Shown here piece after piece: positions 37,701 through 52,700 of a stretch of 64,000 nucleotides of DNA. The notes under the pieces were generated by a model. The model searched no databases. It saw only the letters and a program-made list of their open reading frames with translations, and had not been told where the DNA came from. The position numbers were made by a program, and so were the translations under genes. The stretch comes from Anarhynchus alexandrinus (lineage: Eukaryota; Chordata; Aves; Charadriiformes; Charadriidae). The DNA is taken from contig VUYV01000156.1 in the NCBI GenBank assembly GCA_008711295.1, forward strand, positions 658,174 through 722,173, given 5' to 3'. How positions within the stretch are numbered: position 1 is the first letter of the stretch; each line of letters starts with the position of its first letter.

Positions 37701-40700
37701 TCGATCGCCTGCAGAACTGTGGGTCTGGGTAATTTTCCAGTGCTTTGATCAGCCTGTTTAATAAGTCTGTGTTTGACACTACACATCCATCCTGAGCCCT
37801 CCCAGGGGACTCCGGCAAACAGATTGCCGCTGGAGCCTGTACGTGTGTGTGTCTTTCTGTGGAGTCATCGCCGTCTCCCATCGCCAGCGGAGTCGGCTCC
37901 CCGGGCTGCCCGCTCGCCGTGTGCCCGGGCAGGGAGCCTGGCAGGAGAGGGCAGGCGGTCAGTGCTTTCTGGGCACTCGCTGTGGTTTGGGGAGTGCCTG
38001 ACGCTGCCTTTTGGCAGAGCCCCGTGCAGGGAGTTAAGCGCAGCTTTGCACGAGGACTTTGCTGCTGAGTACCAGCTGCAAGGAGCCAACCGAGTCACCA
38101 TGAGCTGGGAGGATCTCCCAAGCCAGACTGAGCCACTGGCGTTGCTGTGGTTTATCCCCAGGTTCTCTATTGCCTTTAGTTTTTTTGGGAAAACGTTTGT
38201 GTGAAGACTGAGAATTTTTTGTGAAAAAAAAATGCCCCATTTCCTCTGCTGCTTTAGAAATCCTCAGCGTGCCTGTCTCTCGCTCCCGAGCTCTCTCCTT
38301 CTTGCTTGGACCATCCCAGCACAGGGGACCAGCGGGTGCAATCTCCTGTTCCAGCCTTACCCATCCCTCAGACTGGGCCGAAGGGAAAACTTCTGTGAGT
38401 TGTTTGGTTTCTCTACAATCCTCAAGAAACCTGGGAGGAGCGTGTCAGCCTGTTTGTCTGCAGAGCAAAGCAATTATCCTGCCTGGAGAAGATGCAGCGC
38501 TCTTGCTTGTTAGTTGTTTCATGTCTGATGAGGACCTTTTCCTGAAGGCGAGGTGGGGATGTTCTCTGCCTTAAAATATGTTGTCTGGGAAGTTTTACAT
38601 CCTATCCTTCCATCCAGCCCGTTGATTAATGACGGTGGCCGGACTGATGAGCACACTGGAGAGAAAGGGGAGAGACTCGCGTGCCGAGCTTGCAGAGGGA
38701 CCCAAGTCTGGTGCGCTGTTGGCAGTGCCCTCCCCGATGACGCTGCAAAAGCCTGCTCTCTGTCCCAGGCTTGGCTGGGGCTGCTGGCCCCATAGACAAA
38801 CTGGTCACCTGGAATGGTTTTCAGACCTGAAATGGTTTCAGACCCCTGTAGCCAGGGGAGCAGCGCCACGTGCCTCACTGTGCAGCGTACAACCACACTT
38901 AACTTCCAGCTGTTAAACCGCAGATAAACTGTTTACTCCCACAGGCTTAACCTGAGTGACCCTGTATGAGCAGGCTCTTAGCAGCTCCTGATCCGCGCGA
39001 TTACTGCCACACCATGAGCCAGTTGCTCCTCTGCTGGAAAATCACCCTTCCGGTAACAGAGATCGTGGCGGTGCAGACCTGGAAGCGGGATTGCAGGCTC
39101 CGTGCACGCTGAGATTTCCCAGCGTTAGCATCAATTGGTTTGCATTCAGGATATCATGTAGCGGAGCCGGATCCTGGTGTTTTCGGAACAAAGGGTTGCG
39201 AGCACAGTGGTCCAAATCCTTTCTCCCGCTCTGTTCTATGAATGAACAAAGCGCTGTGAGAAATCCTAACGCAGGCTGCGAGCTGGGCACGGCAGCACAG
39301 ACTGCTCGCTGGCGGTGGCACAGAGATACCACCTCTGTGGTGCGAAAGCTGCACGTTCCCATTTCATCACTAGTCTAGTAAGGTCTCTTTAGGCTGCTGG
39401 TTGGTCTAAGTGACTCCAGGACAAGTTATTCTGCCTGACCAGTCCCTCCCAGGTGATTTCAGGAAGGCTCTGGATCTGCTTTAACAGGCACAAGTTAATT
39501 CTCCATTGAAGTACTTCGCACACCCACAGTTCATGTTTACTTCCATCAGGCTTGCCCTTTTGTTGAGATCAGCTTCTATTAACTTCTAATAGGCGTCACC
39601 AACCTCAATTTTTCTGGTTTGCAAAACTGAAATTGTCCCTCTGTATAGTCAGCAGAACTGGGGACTCTGCAGGCAGAAAAGCCGTACCACTGTCTGCTGC
39701 TTTGGCTCAAAAGCCATCTGGGCTCCCTAATCTCCTGTCGGCTCAGGCAGGAATAGAACATGGCACTGCTTTCCTCTTGGGAAACGTTTCTGCTGTGGAG
39801 TAAGGTCATGGATGCAGCGGGAGACTGGCTGTTGTGACGTGGGCTCCGCGTTCTCCTGCTGCTTCAGTAACGCCTTTGCTGTGTTGCAGCTGCTGTGGAA
39901 GCCTGCGTCTTGTACGGCTTGAAGCGGAGGGCGGCGGGATTCCTGCGCAGCAACAAGATAGCAGCTCTGTTCATGAAGGTGGGCAAGAGCTTTCCTCTGG
40001 CAGAGGAGCTTTGCAAGAAGGTGCAAGACCTGGAGCAGCTCATCGAGAATGCGTAAGGCACCAGCGCTGCCGTTACCCCGCGGGTTGCTTGCGTTTCGGT
40101 GTGGGCGTGTGGTTTGGGTATAGCTGTGGATCGCAATGTCCAACTTGAGCCTCTGCAGGAGGAATTGCTCTTCCAGTGGAGCAGAGTCCTGTCTCAGGCT
40201 TTTGGTATCCTGACAGAACCGGCTGCTTTTCTAGGAGCCTGTAAGTTGCAGTTGTGGTTTAAGCTAGGATGGAAAGGTTCTTACTTCCTCTGCCCCTCGT
40301 CTCGTGCTGAGGAGCAGCTAAGCGTGTTTGCTCCTGAACTGTCACGGTTTATGAACCAGTGCGCTAAGCCAACTGGAACCAAATGTGGTCTGCCTCAATG
40401 CGCGGGGCTTGAACCTGCAGTAATTCAACTTCTGTTTGAGAGTGGCTTACTCATCCTTGGACAGGAACCAGGGTGATGGATGGTGCAACCACCTGGGGGC
40501 AGGAATCTTTACGCTCCGCTTTGCTTGTGAACTGCTGTCCTCAGGCACCAGTGGAAGAGGTGTGTGGGTTGGAGGACTCTGCTGAGGCAGAGGCTTGTTC
40601 TAGGGTGCGTTTACAGTGGGAAACCTGATTACTGAAGTCAGTTTTCAAATACAGATATGGGCCTCTGGAGTAGGGGTGGAATAGATGAAGGGAGCAGTCT

Positions 40701-43700
40701 CCAGAGCCCTGTCCCCCTGCGGTTCCCTGGGCATCCCCCAGCCACTGCAGTCAGCACCACTGGAACCCTGTCCTCGTGCCCCACGAGGTGCTGCGAGGCT
40801 CCTGCGGTGCTCAGGGATGAGCCGGTGATGTTGTTGTCTTTTGCCTTGTACCTCTAAAGACGAAATCAAGTCCAGGGCATCCCGGAGAACGTGCGCAAGA
40901 TGCCGAAGCTGCCCAACCTGTCTCCTCAAGCCATCAAGCACCTCTGGATCCGCACAGCCCTCTTTGAAAAGGTCTTGGATAAAATCGTGCATTACTTGGT
41001 GGAAAACAGCAGGTGAGTGCTGGCACAGGCCAACCATTTGCCCTTCCCAGCTCACTACCGGCATCTGCCCCTTCAGATGGTCCTTGAGGTGTTGCTGGCT
41101 GAGCTGTGTCCACGTGGGCCAGAGAAATCCCTGGATGGGACAGGCCAGTTGTGTCGCTCTGTGCCCAGCACGGGGACTCTGACTGACTCCCTGCTGCTGG
41201 TGGCCGCTGTACACTCCCTAAAATAAAGACAGGCCACGCTTGCTCTGCTGACAGCTGGGTTGTGGGGGACTGCATCATCCTTGTCTTCTGAAAACTCCGT
41301 GCTGTGGTGTCTTGTCCTGGGGAGGTGTCGTCTCCAGTCCTCGGGATGTTTTCTTAGGAGATAGTGGTGCTTGCAACGTGGGGCAGGAGGGCGTCTCTTC
41401 CCCCGGAATTTCACGGCTAGCAGAAACAGCCTGTTAAGGGTTTCTTGCCTTCTCACCATCAGGGAACGATGCAGAAAGAGAAGGGCATTACACTGATTGA
41501 AAACTCCTATCTCTCTCATTTTGCAGTCCCAGGGGGCTGAAATGCTACAGCATTCTGCTCTCTTCTTTCTTCTAGTAAGTACTATGAGAAAGAAGCTCTC
41601 CTGATGGATCCTGTGGATGGGCCAATTCTTGCATCTCTATTGGGTAACACTTTCCTCCTACCCTACTTTGATGGCTTGCTTTCCAAACCTGCGTTCCCGG
41701 TTCTGTGATCTGGGATGTGAAATGCAGTTGTTTCCTAGTAAGAACTTCAGAAAACTGAGCAGCCCTGGACAGGTAGCCCTGTGGAGTGTGTATAAAGGCC
41801 ACGTGATGCCCGGCTGCTGAGCGCCGAATGGAGATGGGGAGTGTCAAGGATGAGCTTGGGGTTTCCTTTTTCTTGCGCGGGCTCCAGTAATACTGGTGGG
41901 CACAAACCAGAGCTGAGGCCGGGCTCTGGGAAGCAGCGTGGGGCTGTACGCAGGGCTCGGGATGCACGTGGCCGGTCAGGCAGTGGGTTATCGCGCGCTG
42001 CCAGGGCTGGCTGACCCCTCTGGGTCCTTCACTGCTGTCATACAGTGCAGCAGCAATGCGTGCTAAGCCTGGTGCTTGTTGCCTGCTGTCCCACCACCCC
42101 TGCTCCGAGATGCTGGGCTCCGGGGATCTGAGAAGTGACCAGTCATCCGGACACCGCCGATGACTTCCTTATGTTTGTGATTTTCTTCTCTGTGCAGTGG
42201 GGCCCTGTGCGCTGGAGTACACCAAGATGAAGACCGCTGACCACTTCTGGACAGACCCCTCAGCTGACGAGCTGGTTCAGAGGCACCGGATCCACAGCTC
42301 GCACTGTCGCCAGGACTCGCCCACCAAGCGCCCGGCGCTCTGCGTGAGTCGGGGACGGCCAGGCTGGGAGGGACAGTCCCTCGCAGCCCTTTCCTGGGGT
42401 GCACAGGCAGTGCTGTCAAGGCCTGAGGCTCTATCTGTTTGAAAAAGTAGAAAAGTGCAGTTACTTGAAGTCTTCGAGCCAGAAGTGCCGGGAACGTGGG
42501 CCGTGGAGACTGCAGGCGTGCTGGACCGGCGCAGCACTGCATCACGGGGTCTCCACCCTTTGGGAACAGCATATATGAACGAAAAGCAAAGGCAGTCAAA
42601 GTCTGCTCAGTTTATTGCAAACAAAGCACACTCCTGGGGCTTCTCTAAGTACAGAATCAAGCTTGGCCAGAGCCAGGAATCCTCTTAGAGGACACTGAGG
42701 GAAACATTTCTAGTAGTGACTTTCTTAAGTGTATAAGTGCAGAGGGAATGAGCTTTCAGGAGAAGCTTTTTGAAAGCAAGAGGCGTCTGTGCTGACCTCA
42801 CGTTTGTAGGTGGATCTCTTCCAGATTCAGAAAAGGCATTCGAGTGGCAGCATGGATGACCGGCCGTCGCTGTCTGCCAGGGACTACGTGGAATCGCTGC
42901 ACCAGAATTCCCGAGCCACGCTCCTCTACGGCAAGAACAACGTCCTGGTGCAGCCGGTACGTACCTGCTGGGGCACCTGGGTTTTACAATACCGCTCTGC
43001 TCCCCGCCGGGTAAGTCTATCCCAAGTTGCTCTTTGATGGAGAAAAGCACAGGCTCATTTCTAATCTGGGAAGGCAGCGACTGGACCGTGTTTGCTGAGG
43101 TCCTGGTGATATGGATCCTCCCAATTGAATGGAAGAGCTCTTCTGTTTGAGTAGAAACAGGCTCCTCTCTTGACCAGAGGCCACAAAATGCCTCCTGCTG
43201 TCCCTTCCTGCTTATTGTAGTCAGATAAATGAATTGCAGACTGCGTGCAGTTAACAGGCGGAGCTGTTAAGTTTGCCCCCACTGGAGAAGCTGCTCTCGG
43301 CCCCTTTCCAGGCTGGTGGGGTGTCCCCTTGTCTCTGCTGGGGTTTTGCAGGGCCGCTGTGGGTGTCTCACTGCCGGTGAGTGGATGGGCTTGGGGCAGC
43401 AGGCAGGGCTGCGTTTCGGTCCAGGACTGTGCTCCAGGGCATGGCTTGGCGTCAGGTCGCCTGAGGTGGTGCTTGGTCTTCCAGCCTGCTCTCACCAGCT
43501 CACACTCTCCCTGTGCTTCTCTTCTCCAGCGGGACGACATGGAGGCGATCCCGGGGTATCTGTCCCTTCACCAGACGGCTGACATCATGGCGCTGAAGTG
43601 GACTCCCAACCAGCTGATGAACGGCTCTGTGGGGGATCTGGACTATGAGAAGAGGTGACTGTCTCCGAGCGCGTCCTGACGTGGGGCAGAGGGGAGGCAG

Positions 43701-46700
43701 ATGTTCCCCGGGTTCAGAGTTTGGATCTGGTGTCCAAGGCCATCCGTGAGTTTTCCCACTGACTGCAGAGCAAAACAATCACCCCTGAGGCTGGAACAGG
43801 AGAAGGGAGGGGGAAGAGGCCTGAGGTGGGCTGCGGGGGATGGTGTGGGATGCTGTAGTATTGCCTGTCTCTGCTGGGAGGCGTTCAGCAAGGGAACGGG
43901 AGGGTGCTCGTTCTGAAAGACGCAAAGTGGTTTCATTTGTTGCCCTCGGGAATTTCCTCAGGAGAATGCCCTCTATACACACCACGCAGTGCTTTCCGGT
44001 TTATTGTGGTTATTTTAGTCTGGGGAACTAAGGGGTTCAAAAACAGGGCAAGAGCATCTGCAGAAAGGGAACGCGAGCAGTTCCCAGATAACCATACCTT
44101 GGGGACGGAGTGTGTGCCATTTTGTAGTGCTGTTTCGCTGCAGTCTGCAGCTGATCCTACGTGCAGGTATTTAAAATCCCTTGGATTTAACAGAGTCCCT
44201 GGAGCTTGTTCCTCCCGGGGGCCTGAAGTCTGCTTAGTTTGCTTGGCAGGGTGTACTGCCGTGCCCTTCTGCCTGGGATTGCCTTGCGGGCTGCTGGCAT
44301 TTCTCTTGATAGCAGCAATCCTTTTAACAAACGAAAGAATGATGCCAAATCCCAATTTGCGTGAGAAACGAAACAAAGCAAACAAAATCCCTTTCCATCA
44401 GCGAACACTCCAGGAAAGCCGGAGTGTTTAGGATGGTGATTCTTTGACCTAGGGTAAAGATCTTCTTCAGCAAAACTTGTTCTCAGTTTTGTTTAGTCTC
44501 AATTGTAGTTTTGGTTTGGTTTTTTTTTACCTATGTTCTTTTCATCTCCCCTTACTTCTCGGCCCTGGGCCATTCTGTTGTGCCTGGTACTCTCCCCCTA
44601 AAATGCTATTTTCATCTCTACGCTACTTTTCTGAGTTCTTGACTTGGGCATCAGCCTAAGCTCTAAAACTTCCCAGTGTCAAGACGTGACCAAGGAAGAG
44701 AGGAGTCAGATGACAAAGTAAGTATGAATCTACAAGGAATGACTTTAATGTGCCCCTTCCCGTCCTTAACTGTCTTTATGAGCCTTTATTTTAAGCACTA
44801 TTTTTGTAAAGTGACAGATAACGCTGCTCAGAATCTGGAAACTGCTTTGTTGCAAAGAAGTGGGATGTTATTAAACGCCGACACCCTCACAGAGCAGTGC
44901 TCTTGGTAGGCTCTCCACAGAAATGAGACCTTGTGTCAGGCCAGGTGTCTCCTGGCGAGATCCCCTTCCCTGGCTTCCTCCTGCCGTCTCTCTGGCCCTC
45001 TGCCCCGCCTGGTGACCAGCAGCTCTCCAGCATTTTCTAGATGTGCTCCATCACCTCGAGGTCCCTGTGTTGAGGGAGTGCAGTTCTCCACCAGAAGCAA
45101 CTGGGACCAAATCTCTTTTGAGCTTTGAAAAAACCCCACAAATTGCGAGGGTTTATTTTCCCCTCTCTTGGGGACAGGAGCTCAGCAAAGCCGCAGCCCA
45201 GGCGTGGACTGCACTGCACGTTCCCTTGGGACTCCAGGGCTGCTCCTACCAGGTTCAAGAGGTTCTCCCAGCACCGCAGCAGGACGAGGAGACCCTTCTG
45301 GGGTGCCCAGAGGAGAGCGCTCAGCTCTGCAGGGCTCCGCGTCCCTCCCTGCAGTTGCCAGGGTTCGTGGGCGCATTGTCCGTGTCTGGGAACACCATGA
45401 GAGTAGAGAAACAGCGCGGGGCAGGTGGGACTGGACTTGCCCCGATTAAGCTGTAGTGGCAGGGACAGTGGTTTTGGAGGGGTGTTGTCACTTATTCAGG
45501 CTGGCTTTGTGGCAGTCACACTGCTGCTGGGACCTCGTCCTTTCTGTGGCTTCCTCTGGCACCAGGAGAGCTGGAGGCAGGATCTGGAGCTGATGTGGAC
45601 AGAAGCAGAGCTTCTTGCGTCCCTGAAGCTCATGATTTCCTCTCTTTCTCTGTTCCAGCGTGTACTGGGACTATGCCATGACTATTCGCCTGGAGGAGAT
45701 TGTCTATTTGCACTGCCACCAGCAAGGTAAGGCCAGAGTGGGGGGCTGCTGGAGGGTGTTGTCACCCTGACATTTGCTTCATTAGATCTTTGGGGAGTGC
45801 CTATATGTTTTGATTCTGCTCCAGGGCAGACGTCCAGAGCTCTGGGTGGTCACGACTATGTAAGTGCTTCTAGGAAAATCTTTAAACCAGCTCCTGGTTG
45901 TGGTCCTTGATTGGGAAGAACTCCCTGCAGAGCAACGCTGGGTGGTTTTCAAGGGTGCCATCTCCCAGGCAAGCCTTCTCCAGGGCTCCAGACTTGTAAT
46001 GGATTTAGCGAAGGATCCAAACAAGGAAGAAATTCTTTGTTTCACACACCAGAAAGACAATTCCCTGAACTTTCTTGCCTGTCTTCTGCATTTTTGACTG
46101 GTAATGTTTCCCTCATTCATGTGTGTGTCTTCTCTCTGCTGTCACTGTCGCTAATAGTAGACAGCGGTGGAACGGTTGTCTTGGTGAGCCAGGATGGGAT
46201 TCAGAGGCCCCCGCTGCGGTTCCCCAGAGGAGGGCACTTACTGCAGTTCCTGTCCTGCCTGGAGAACGGCCTCCTGCCCCATGGGCAGCTGGATCCACCC
46301 CTCTGGTCGCAGCGGGGAAAGGTAGGCACCCCGAAACTGGGCTTGTTCCTGAGCCTGCGGCGCTGCGGGTTCTTGCTGGAGTGTCTCAGAGCTGATGGGG
46401 AGGACACTCTGCCTGGCATCAGTGGCATTTTAAACAATCCCCCTCCCAAAACCAAGAAGGAAGGTGGGCTTGAAATACGGCAGTTTAGTTTAGCTCGTGG
46501 CCCTCACCAGCTAAACAGACCCTTCTGGGCAGATCAGAAGGGATGTGGTATGGGGGTGGTGGCTGTGGGCATGGGATGTATGGTTCTCACGGACCTGGCC
46601 ATGCTGCACGGGTAGTACATACCCTGCGCACAAACAGGTGAATAGATATTCACTGTGCGATTGAAAGCTTAATCCAAAGGCTGCTCCAGCACAGGGAACC

Positions 46701-49700
46701 TGCACACGTCACCTGGGCTGACAAAGCAGGAGCTCCGCCAGCGAGGCGGTGACCGCGCTGTCCTGCGTGGTCGGGCGCGGGGCGGCTTGTGAAGAGCAGG
46801 TTTTGTTCATGTAGGGGAAGGTGTTTCCCAAGCTGAGGAAGCGAAGTCCCCAGGGCTCCTCCGAGTCCGCGTCCGACAAGGAAGATGACGAAGCCACAGA
46901 TTACGTTTTCAGAATAATCTACCCAGGGACACAGTCTGAATTTGGTGAGTGCAGTGGCGGAGAGCGTTCGAGGTGGGTTCTGACGGGGGGTACGAGCAGC
47001 CGGAGACGCGGCACTGACACGCACGTTGCAATTCGCCCCAGCAAATGGTTCCAGAGAAACGGGCTTTGCTTGTAACAGCACTGCCTTTTATTCAACATCA
47101 TGTATGGGTTGGGGTTTTATTTTTTTGTTTTAACCTTTCACTTGCTACTGAATCCTTCATTTCTGCAGTTGCACAACAGGCCAGGACTGCCTTAATGGAT
47201 GGGGAAAAAAATCTTGCACATAATTTCAGTAGTAAGGGTCACTTTGGTAATGTTCCTTGGGGGTCGCTTCTCACCACCACAAGCCTCCAGGGCTGATGCT
47301 TCTCTTGCTATCACCAGGCCAACTGGGCAAGTGCTGCGTTAAATCCAGCGATGTTTCTTCAGCGTTGCTTCAGCAGCGCAAAGGAGAGGTGACAGCACCC
47401 TTCTCTGTACTGCCAGGCTTGGCCCATGTGTCTTCGCTCCATAGCTCGCAGGGCAAGGGAGAGGGCGCTGCTGGATCCACCAAACCAGCAATCTCTCTTA
47501 GGGTCTGGGTGTGAGTTATCTGAACAATGTGCTTGGCTGAAGTGGCTGCACATTTGTCCTCACTCTTCTGTGGGACACTAAGAACAAATTTTTGACCTCT
47601 GGGAACATCATAGATAAGGGGAAAAACCAAGAGTGCAATAGAAGATTTGTGGAGCACTTTTAAAAAGCTGTGAAATTTGATTAAAAACTTGTTCCTGTAT
47701 TTTTGAGGCTACAAGGGGGCAATCACATCTCCTGTGACTCCTCCATAACATCAGTTAAGATTATACTTAGTTCTCCCTGCCTCTAGCTGACTAACACAAT
47801 TCAGTGAGTCAGATAAAAATCTGATTGAGGCTAAAATAGCAGATAGAGATGCTCCTTTCTGTAGCTTTCTTTTGATCTACCCCTTAAAATTCCATGCTGG
47901 GGGCCAGATTTTCTGTGAAATGAATTGCTGCAATCTCCTTAGCTGGCATCATCAAAGTCTGCAGTTCCTGTGGACCTTCCCAGAGGGGGGTGGAACTGCA
48001 CCAGTTCTTTCTGCTCTACAGATTCTTCCTTTCTCCCCTTTCATTTGTGCCCTTGTCCTCTCTCTGTGTCCCTAGTTACCATTAATGGTAATTTTCATCC
48101 ATTCCTTGCGTCTGTGATCTCCATCACTGCTGTGAGAGGGAAGATCGCGAGGACTCCAGCTGCAAGCAAGACAGTGGTGATCCCTAAATGCTTTCTGAGT
48201 CTCCCCATCACGTCCCGATGTCCCCTTGGTGCTCTGGGGGCCACTCGGCATCAGTGTAATGCGACTGTCCTTTCTGTCTGGTACTGCTGCTTGCCTGTGT
48301 TGTCACTTGACAATTCCTGCAGAGGTGTCCCCTGTCACTGCTGACCGTCACTGACCTATCGGCACCTGCTCAATATGAGGGAAATAGGAATATTTCAACA
48401 TTTTTCTTGCTAGTATCAGTTATTCAATATCACAAGCAGGAGGAGTCCAAGGGTGAGTGAGGAAGCTCTCTCCCAGCTCAAGCTGGAATTTCTACCATGA
48501 TTTTATTTCCAAGGTGGAGCAAATAGGATTATTCTTCGTTAATCTTCGTCCACATCCCACAGTTCACCCTCATCACGACGGCCCATTCCAGGCCAGGCGT
48601 GGCGCTGAGCTGCTCGGGGTGGGGGTGGCTCGGCTCTCGGGGCCGCACAGTCCCCTCGCGCTGGCTCTGCGCCCGGCCGCTTTGCGGGGCGATGCCGGAG
48701 CAGGATCCGAAGCCGTTGCAATAGCACTTTGGAGTTTAAGCGGGGATTTAGCAAGTGACAACATGAAGAGCTACTTGCTCCTGCTGTCCCTCTCAACTTC
48801 TTCGTCTAAGTCTTTATCTCCTGTCTTGTGATTTGGATGCTCTCGTCTTGAATCTTGGATGGGATCCTAACGTTTGAGAGATGGGGGCTGTTCCCTTTCG
48901 GTGATCCACTCTTCCTGGGACAACAGTTGATTTCAATCATGTTCTTTGTCATCTGTGTGACAGTCTGTTGCAGCCCCTTCTCTCGAGTCTCTCTGGGTTG
49001 GGTGTTTGTTTTCTGCCTTGGTCAGCACTCAGCAGTTTAAGATTGGCTTGCTGAAGGCGCTGTAGTTAATTAGCAGATGGTTCTCGCTCTCTCTCATCAA
49101 TGCTCTTTTGTTTCCTTTCCTTTCTCCTGAGCTCACCAGTGCTGTGATTACCTGGCGTGGGTCCTACCTGGTTGCTGGAGTCTCCTTGGGAATTGTGTGG
49201 GATTCTGCGTTTGCTAATCAAAACTCTCCTCTCTGTTGACCTCCTGTGGCTCACCTGACGCCAGGGCAGTGCCAGACAGTGGCTGATGCTCCTCTCTCTG
49301 CTCTCTTGCAGTGCCCCAGGACCTGATGGACACGTCGGGTGCCGGCCTGCCTCCCATGTGGCAGCCCAGCACCCGCAAGTCCTCTTGCTCCTCCTGCTCT
49401 CAGAGTGGCTCCTCTGATGGTGGGCCATCCAACGGCTGCAGCCACGAAAGGTATGACAGCTCTGCTGCTGTTTCCTTTGAGAAATACAGATGAAATGAAA
49501 CCAAGGTTCCAGGGAAAGCCCAGCTAGATGGCTCCACTAGAGCAGTTATGGTGCAAGTGGTGTCTCCAGCCTCACACTCGGCTAGGTTGTCCAGGGACCA
49601 TTTGCAGGTGCCAGTGGGACATGTCCAGGCTGAAGTGAGGCTTGTGTCCTTCATTGAGGACATCTCGGCTGCTCTGTGGCCGTGTCCTGGCAGCAAGAAT

Positions 49701-52700
49701 TGCCACTCCTAAGCTGAGCAGAGGTCCCGTGGTGCACCTCTGAAGGCAAAGCTGGAATGATCAGATCAAAGCAGGGGCTGAGGGCACGCGTGGGAGCATT
49801 TCCTCTCCTCACATCCAGTGTGTTTTTATTGCCAGAGCTCCACTGAAGCTCCTGTGTGACAATATGAAGTACCAGATCCTCTCCCGAGCGTTCTACGGCT
49901 GTGAGTACTTGTCACATCCGCGATGCCTTGAGATGTGTGGTGGGCAAGGGATAAGGTCCTGAGCTCCGGGCTAGCGGTGGTGCTGAGGCAGCAGGGCAGT
50001 GGCCAAGGGTACTGGGACCAGTTTGTTGCGTTCAGGGCCCTGTGTACCCATGCTCCGGATTGGGAGCAGACATTTGAGCTCTGACCCTTGGACTTCAGCC
50101 CAGCGAGCAGCAGTGCTGGTGGTACAAGATGATGAGATCCTGACCTGTCGCAGTAGACTCCCTGCTTTGCTGCTTGGGCAGAGTGTGGCTTCAGGGGATG
50201 TCCGTCAGGGACCAGATTCATCAGAGCTTTCTCCTGCGCTTCATCCTCATGGCTCCCTGAGTTTCCCAGCTGAATGTTTGCTTCTGCCTGTTGCAGGGCT
50301 GGCGTATTGCAGACACCTCTCCACGGTGCGAACCCACCTATCTGCGCTGGTTAACCACAACATCGTGTCTCCTGATGTGCCCTGCAGCGCCAGCTCGGGA
50401 CTGACTGTGGACATATGGCAGAGATACCTGCAGGACAGCACGGTAGGGGTGGTACTCTTGGGATGTGTCAGTTGTGTGCTTGCGGTGTCCAGGGCAGTGT
50501 CACTGAAGCGGTTGTAGCATGGTAAGGTAAAGCACATCATTGAGAAGTTCATAGAATCACAGAATGGTTTGAGTTGGAAGGGACCTTGAAGATCATCCAG
50601 TGCCACCCCCTGCCCTGGGCAGGGACACCTCCCACCAGCCCAGGTTGCTCCAAGCCCCGTCCAACCTGGCCTTGAACACCTCCAGGGATGGGGCAGCCAC
50701 AGCTTCTCTGGGCAACCTGTGCCAGGGGCTCACCGCCCTCAGAGTTCCCTGAGAAGAGGTCAGAGCCTGCCCCAGGCTGCCCAGAGCCCAGCGCTCCTAA
50801 TCCTCCCCACGTGGAAGCCGGGGAACGGAGGCTGCTCTCCTTAACGTGCTTCTGTTCAGAGCCGCTCTGCAGCAGTGTCTGTCCCCCCCTGAGTACTGTG
50901 GTGGTGAGCGGGGTCCCAGCACGCTGTTATGGCAGCATAGCTGGAGAGCAGTGGCCACTGTCACAGTCCTGATGGTTATCAGAGGCACAGCAGTGACCTT
51001 GAGTGACTTTAGTGGGCCACTTTCTGGTTGTAGTGAGCCAGTGCTTCCCAAAATGTCCACCCGCGGGGTCCTCTGGCTCTGCTTATGCCCAAGCAGAGAT
51101 CTGAGAGATCACCTGCAATGAATGGGGAGGGAGTTTGCGGGTGGTCAGTGTCCGGGCAGCGCTCTGGGTGCTAAAGGGTGGCACGGCCAGGCTGGGGTTG
51201 TCCTTGTCGTCTGCCGAGCTCTGGTCCTGTCTGCGTCTGTGCACTGACTCGGAGCTCTTCCCACAGACTTACGAGGACCAGGAGCTGCTGCGGCTGATCT
51301 ACTACGGCGGGATCCAGCACGAGATCAGGAAGGCTGTCTGGCCATTCCTTTTGGGCCATTATCAGTTTGGGATGACGGAGGCAGAAAGGAAGGAGGTTGG
51401 TGTGGGTGTGCTGCCAGCTCAGCAGCCTGGTGTATTGTGTTCATATGCCCGGGATATTTCACAGCTCGAACTGTCCATATGCCAGAGTCCGCCCTGGGAA
51501 CCCACTGGGCTTTGTGTCCCCTTTGTGCTGCGGCTGTAGACAGGAGGTGGGAGAAAAACTCAGGAATTGATTAGGGGATGGTCCCCTGTGCCGCTGTTGG
51601 CTGCTCACGTTCAGTGCCCCGTGCACCTCTGGAAGGTGGGAAGGAGATGAGCGGTCATTTTCTGTCCCAGTTTTTGCGAGGTTTTGTGGGTCGGGCTCTG
51701 GCTGTCACTGTGCCAGAGATGGGTGACTTTATGTCCCATATAGCCACGGTTAATGCAAGCGTGCGCTTAACTTGTTTGTGCAGGGCTGTTCGGGGGGTGG
51801 AGGAGGCACTGGTTTTTGGGGCTTTTCCGGGGGCATCCGTTCAAAGACCCTCTGTCTCTCCAAACGCTGCAGGCTGATGACCAGATGCGCAGCTGTTACG
51901 AGCACACCATGGCGGAGTGGCTGGGCTGCGAGGCCATCGTCCGGCAGCGGGAGAAGGAGTCGCACGCGGCAGCTCTGGCCAAGTGCTCCTCCGGGGCCAG
52001 TCTGGATTCCCACATCCAGAGGATGATGCACAGGGACTCCACCATCAGCAACGAGGTGAGGGTGCGGGGGCTCGGGAAGGGCTGCGCCCACCCACGCTCC
52101 GTCTCGGTTTGTGCTACAGGGAGGGATGGAGGTACCGTTGTTGCTCACTCTCCTTCCCTGACCGCTGCCCGTCTCTGTGCTTAGTTACTCGCTGTAATCC
52201 GTGCAAGTTAGGATTGGAGCTTTCTTACCTGTTTTCTTTCGTCTGCTCTTCCCGAGCGTTTAGCAGTAGGAGCGGGCACCTCCTGCAGTGTGACCCCAGT
52301 TTCCATACCATGTGGTACCGCACTGACCGAGAGGTTTTGGTCTGCAGCCTGAGCGGTGTATTGAAGGTCTAACAAATTTGCTTTGATTCTTGCAACCGCA
52401 GTATCCGCAGCGGCGCTGTACAGCGCTGCATCCGTGACCCCGGGTGAGGGTGCTGGGCACAGGAGGCCTGAAAGGGGAACAGCAGGGAGAGGGCAGGGGG
52501 TCCGGGCAGAGGGCAGTGGGTCAGCCGCGACCTCAGAGCTCCTTTGTGGAGCCACGCGTCCGAATGCAGACGCTCTCACCAGTCCCATGAAATGTTCCTT
52601 GTGGGTACTTCTGGAGAACAAGAGAGATTCGTTATCCAGTTTGCACTCCTGGTGCACATCAGGGTTAGCTCCCTGGAAGTCGGTGTTGAAGTAGAGGGAG

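Larger units (their letters stand above)
30930..39889 (+). other. SGSM1 intron 3
   Basis: An 8.96-kb intron holding one CR1 fragment (34187-34503) and a small tandem repeat (31924-31986). CpG-containing stretches occur near 33430-33720 and 34600. No exon is recognised. Confidence 0.6.
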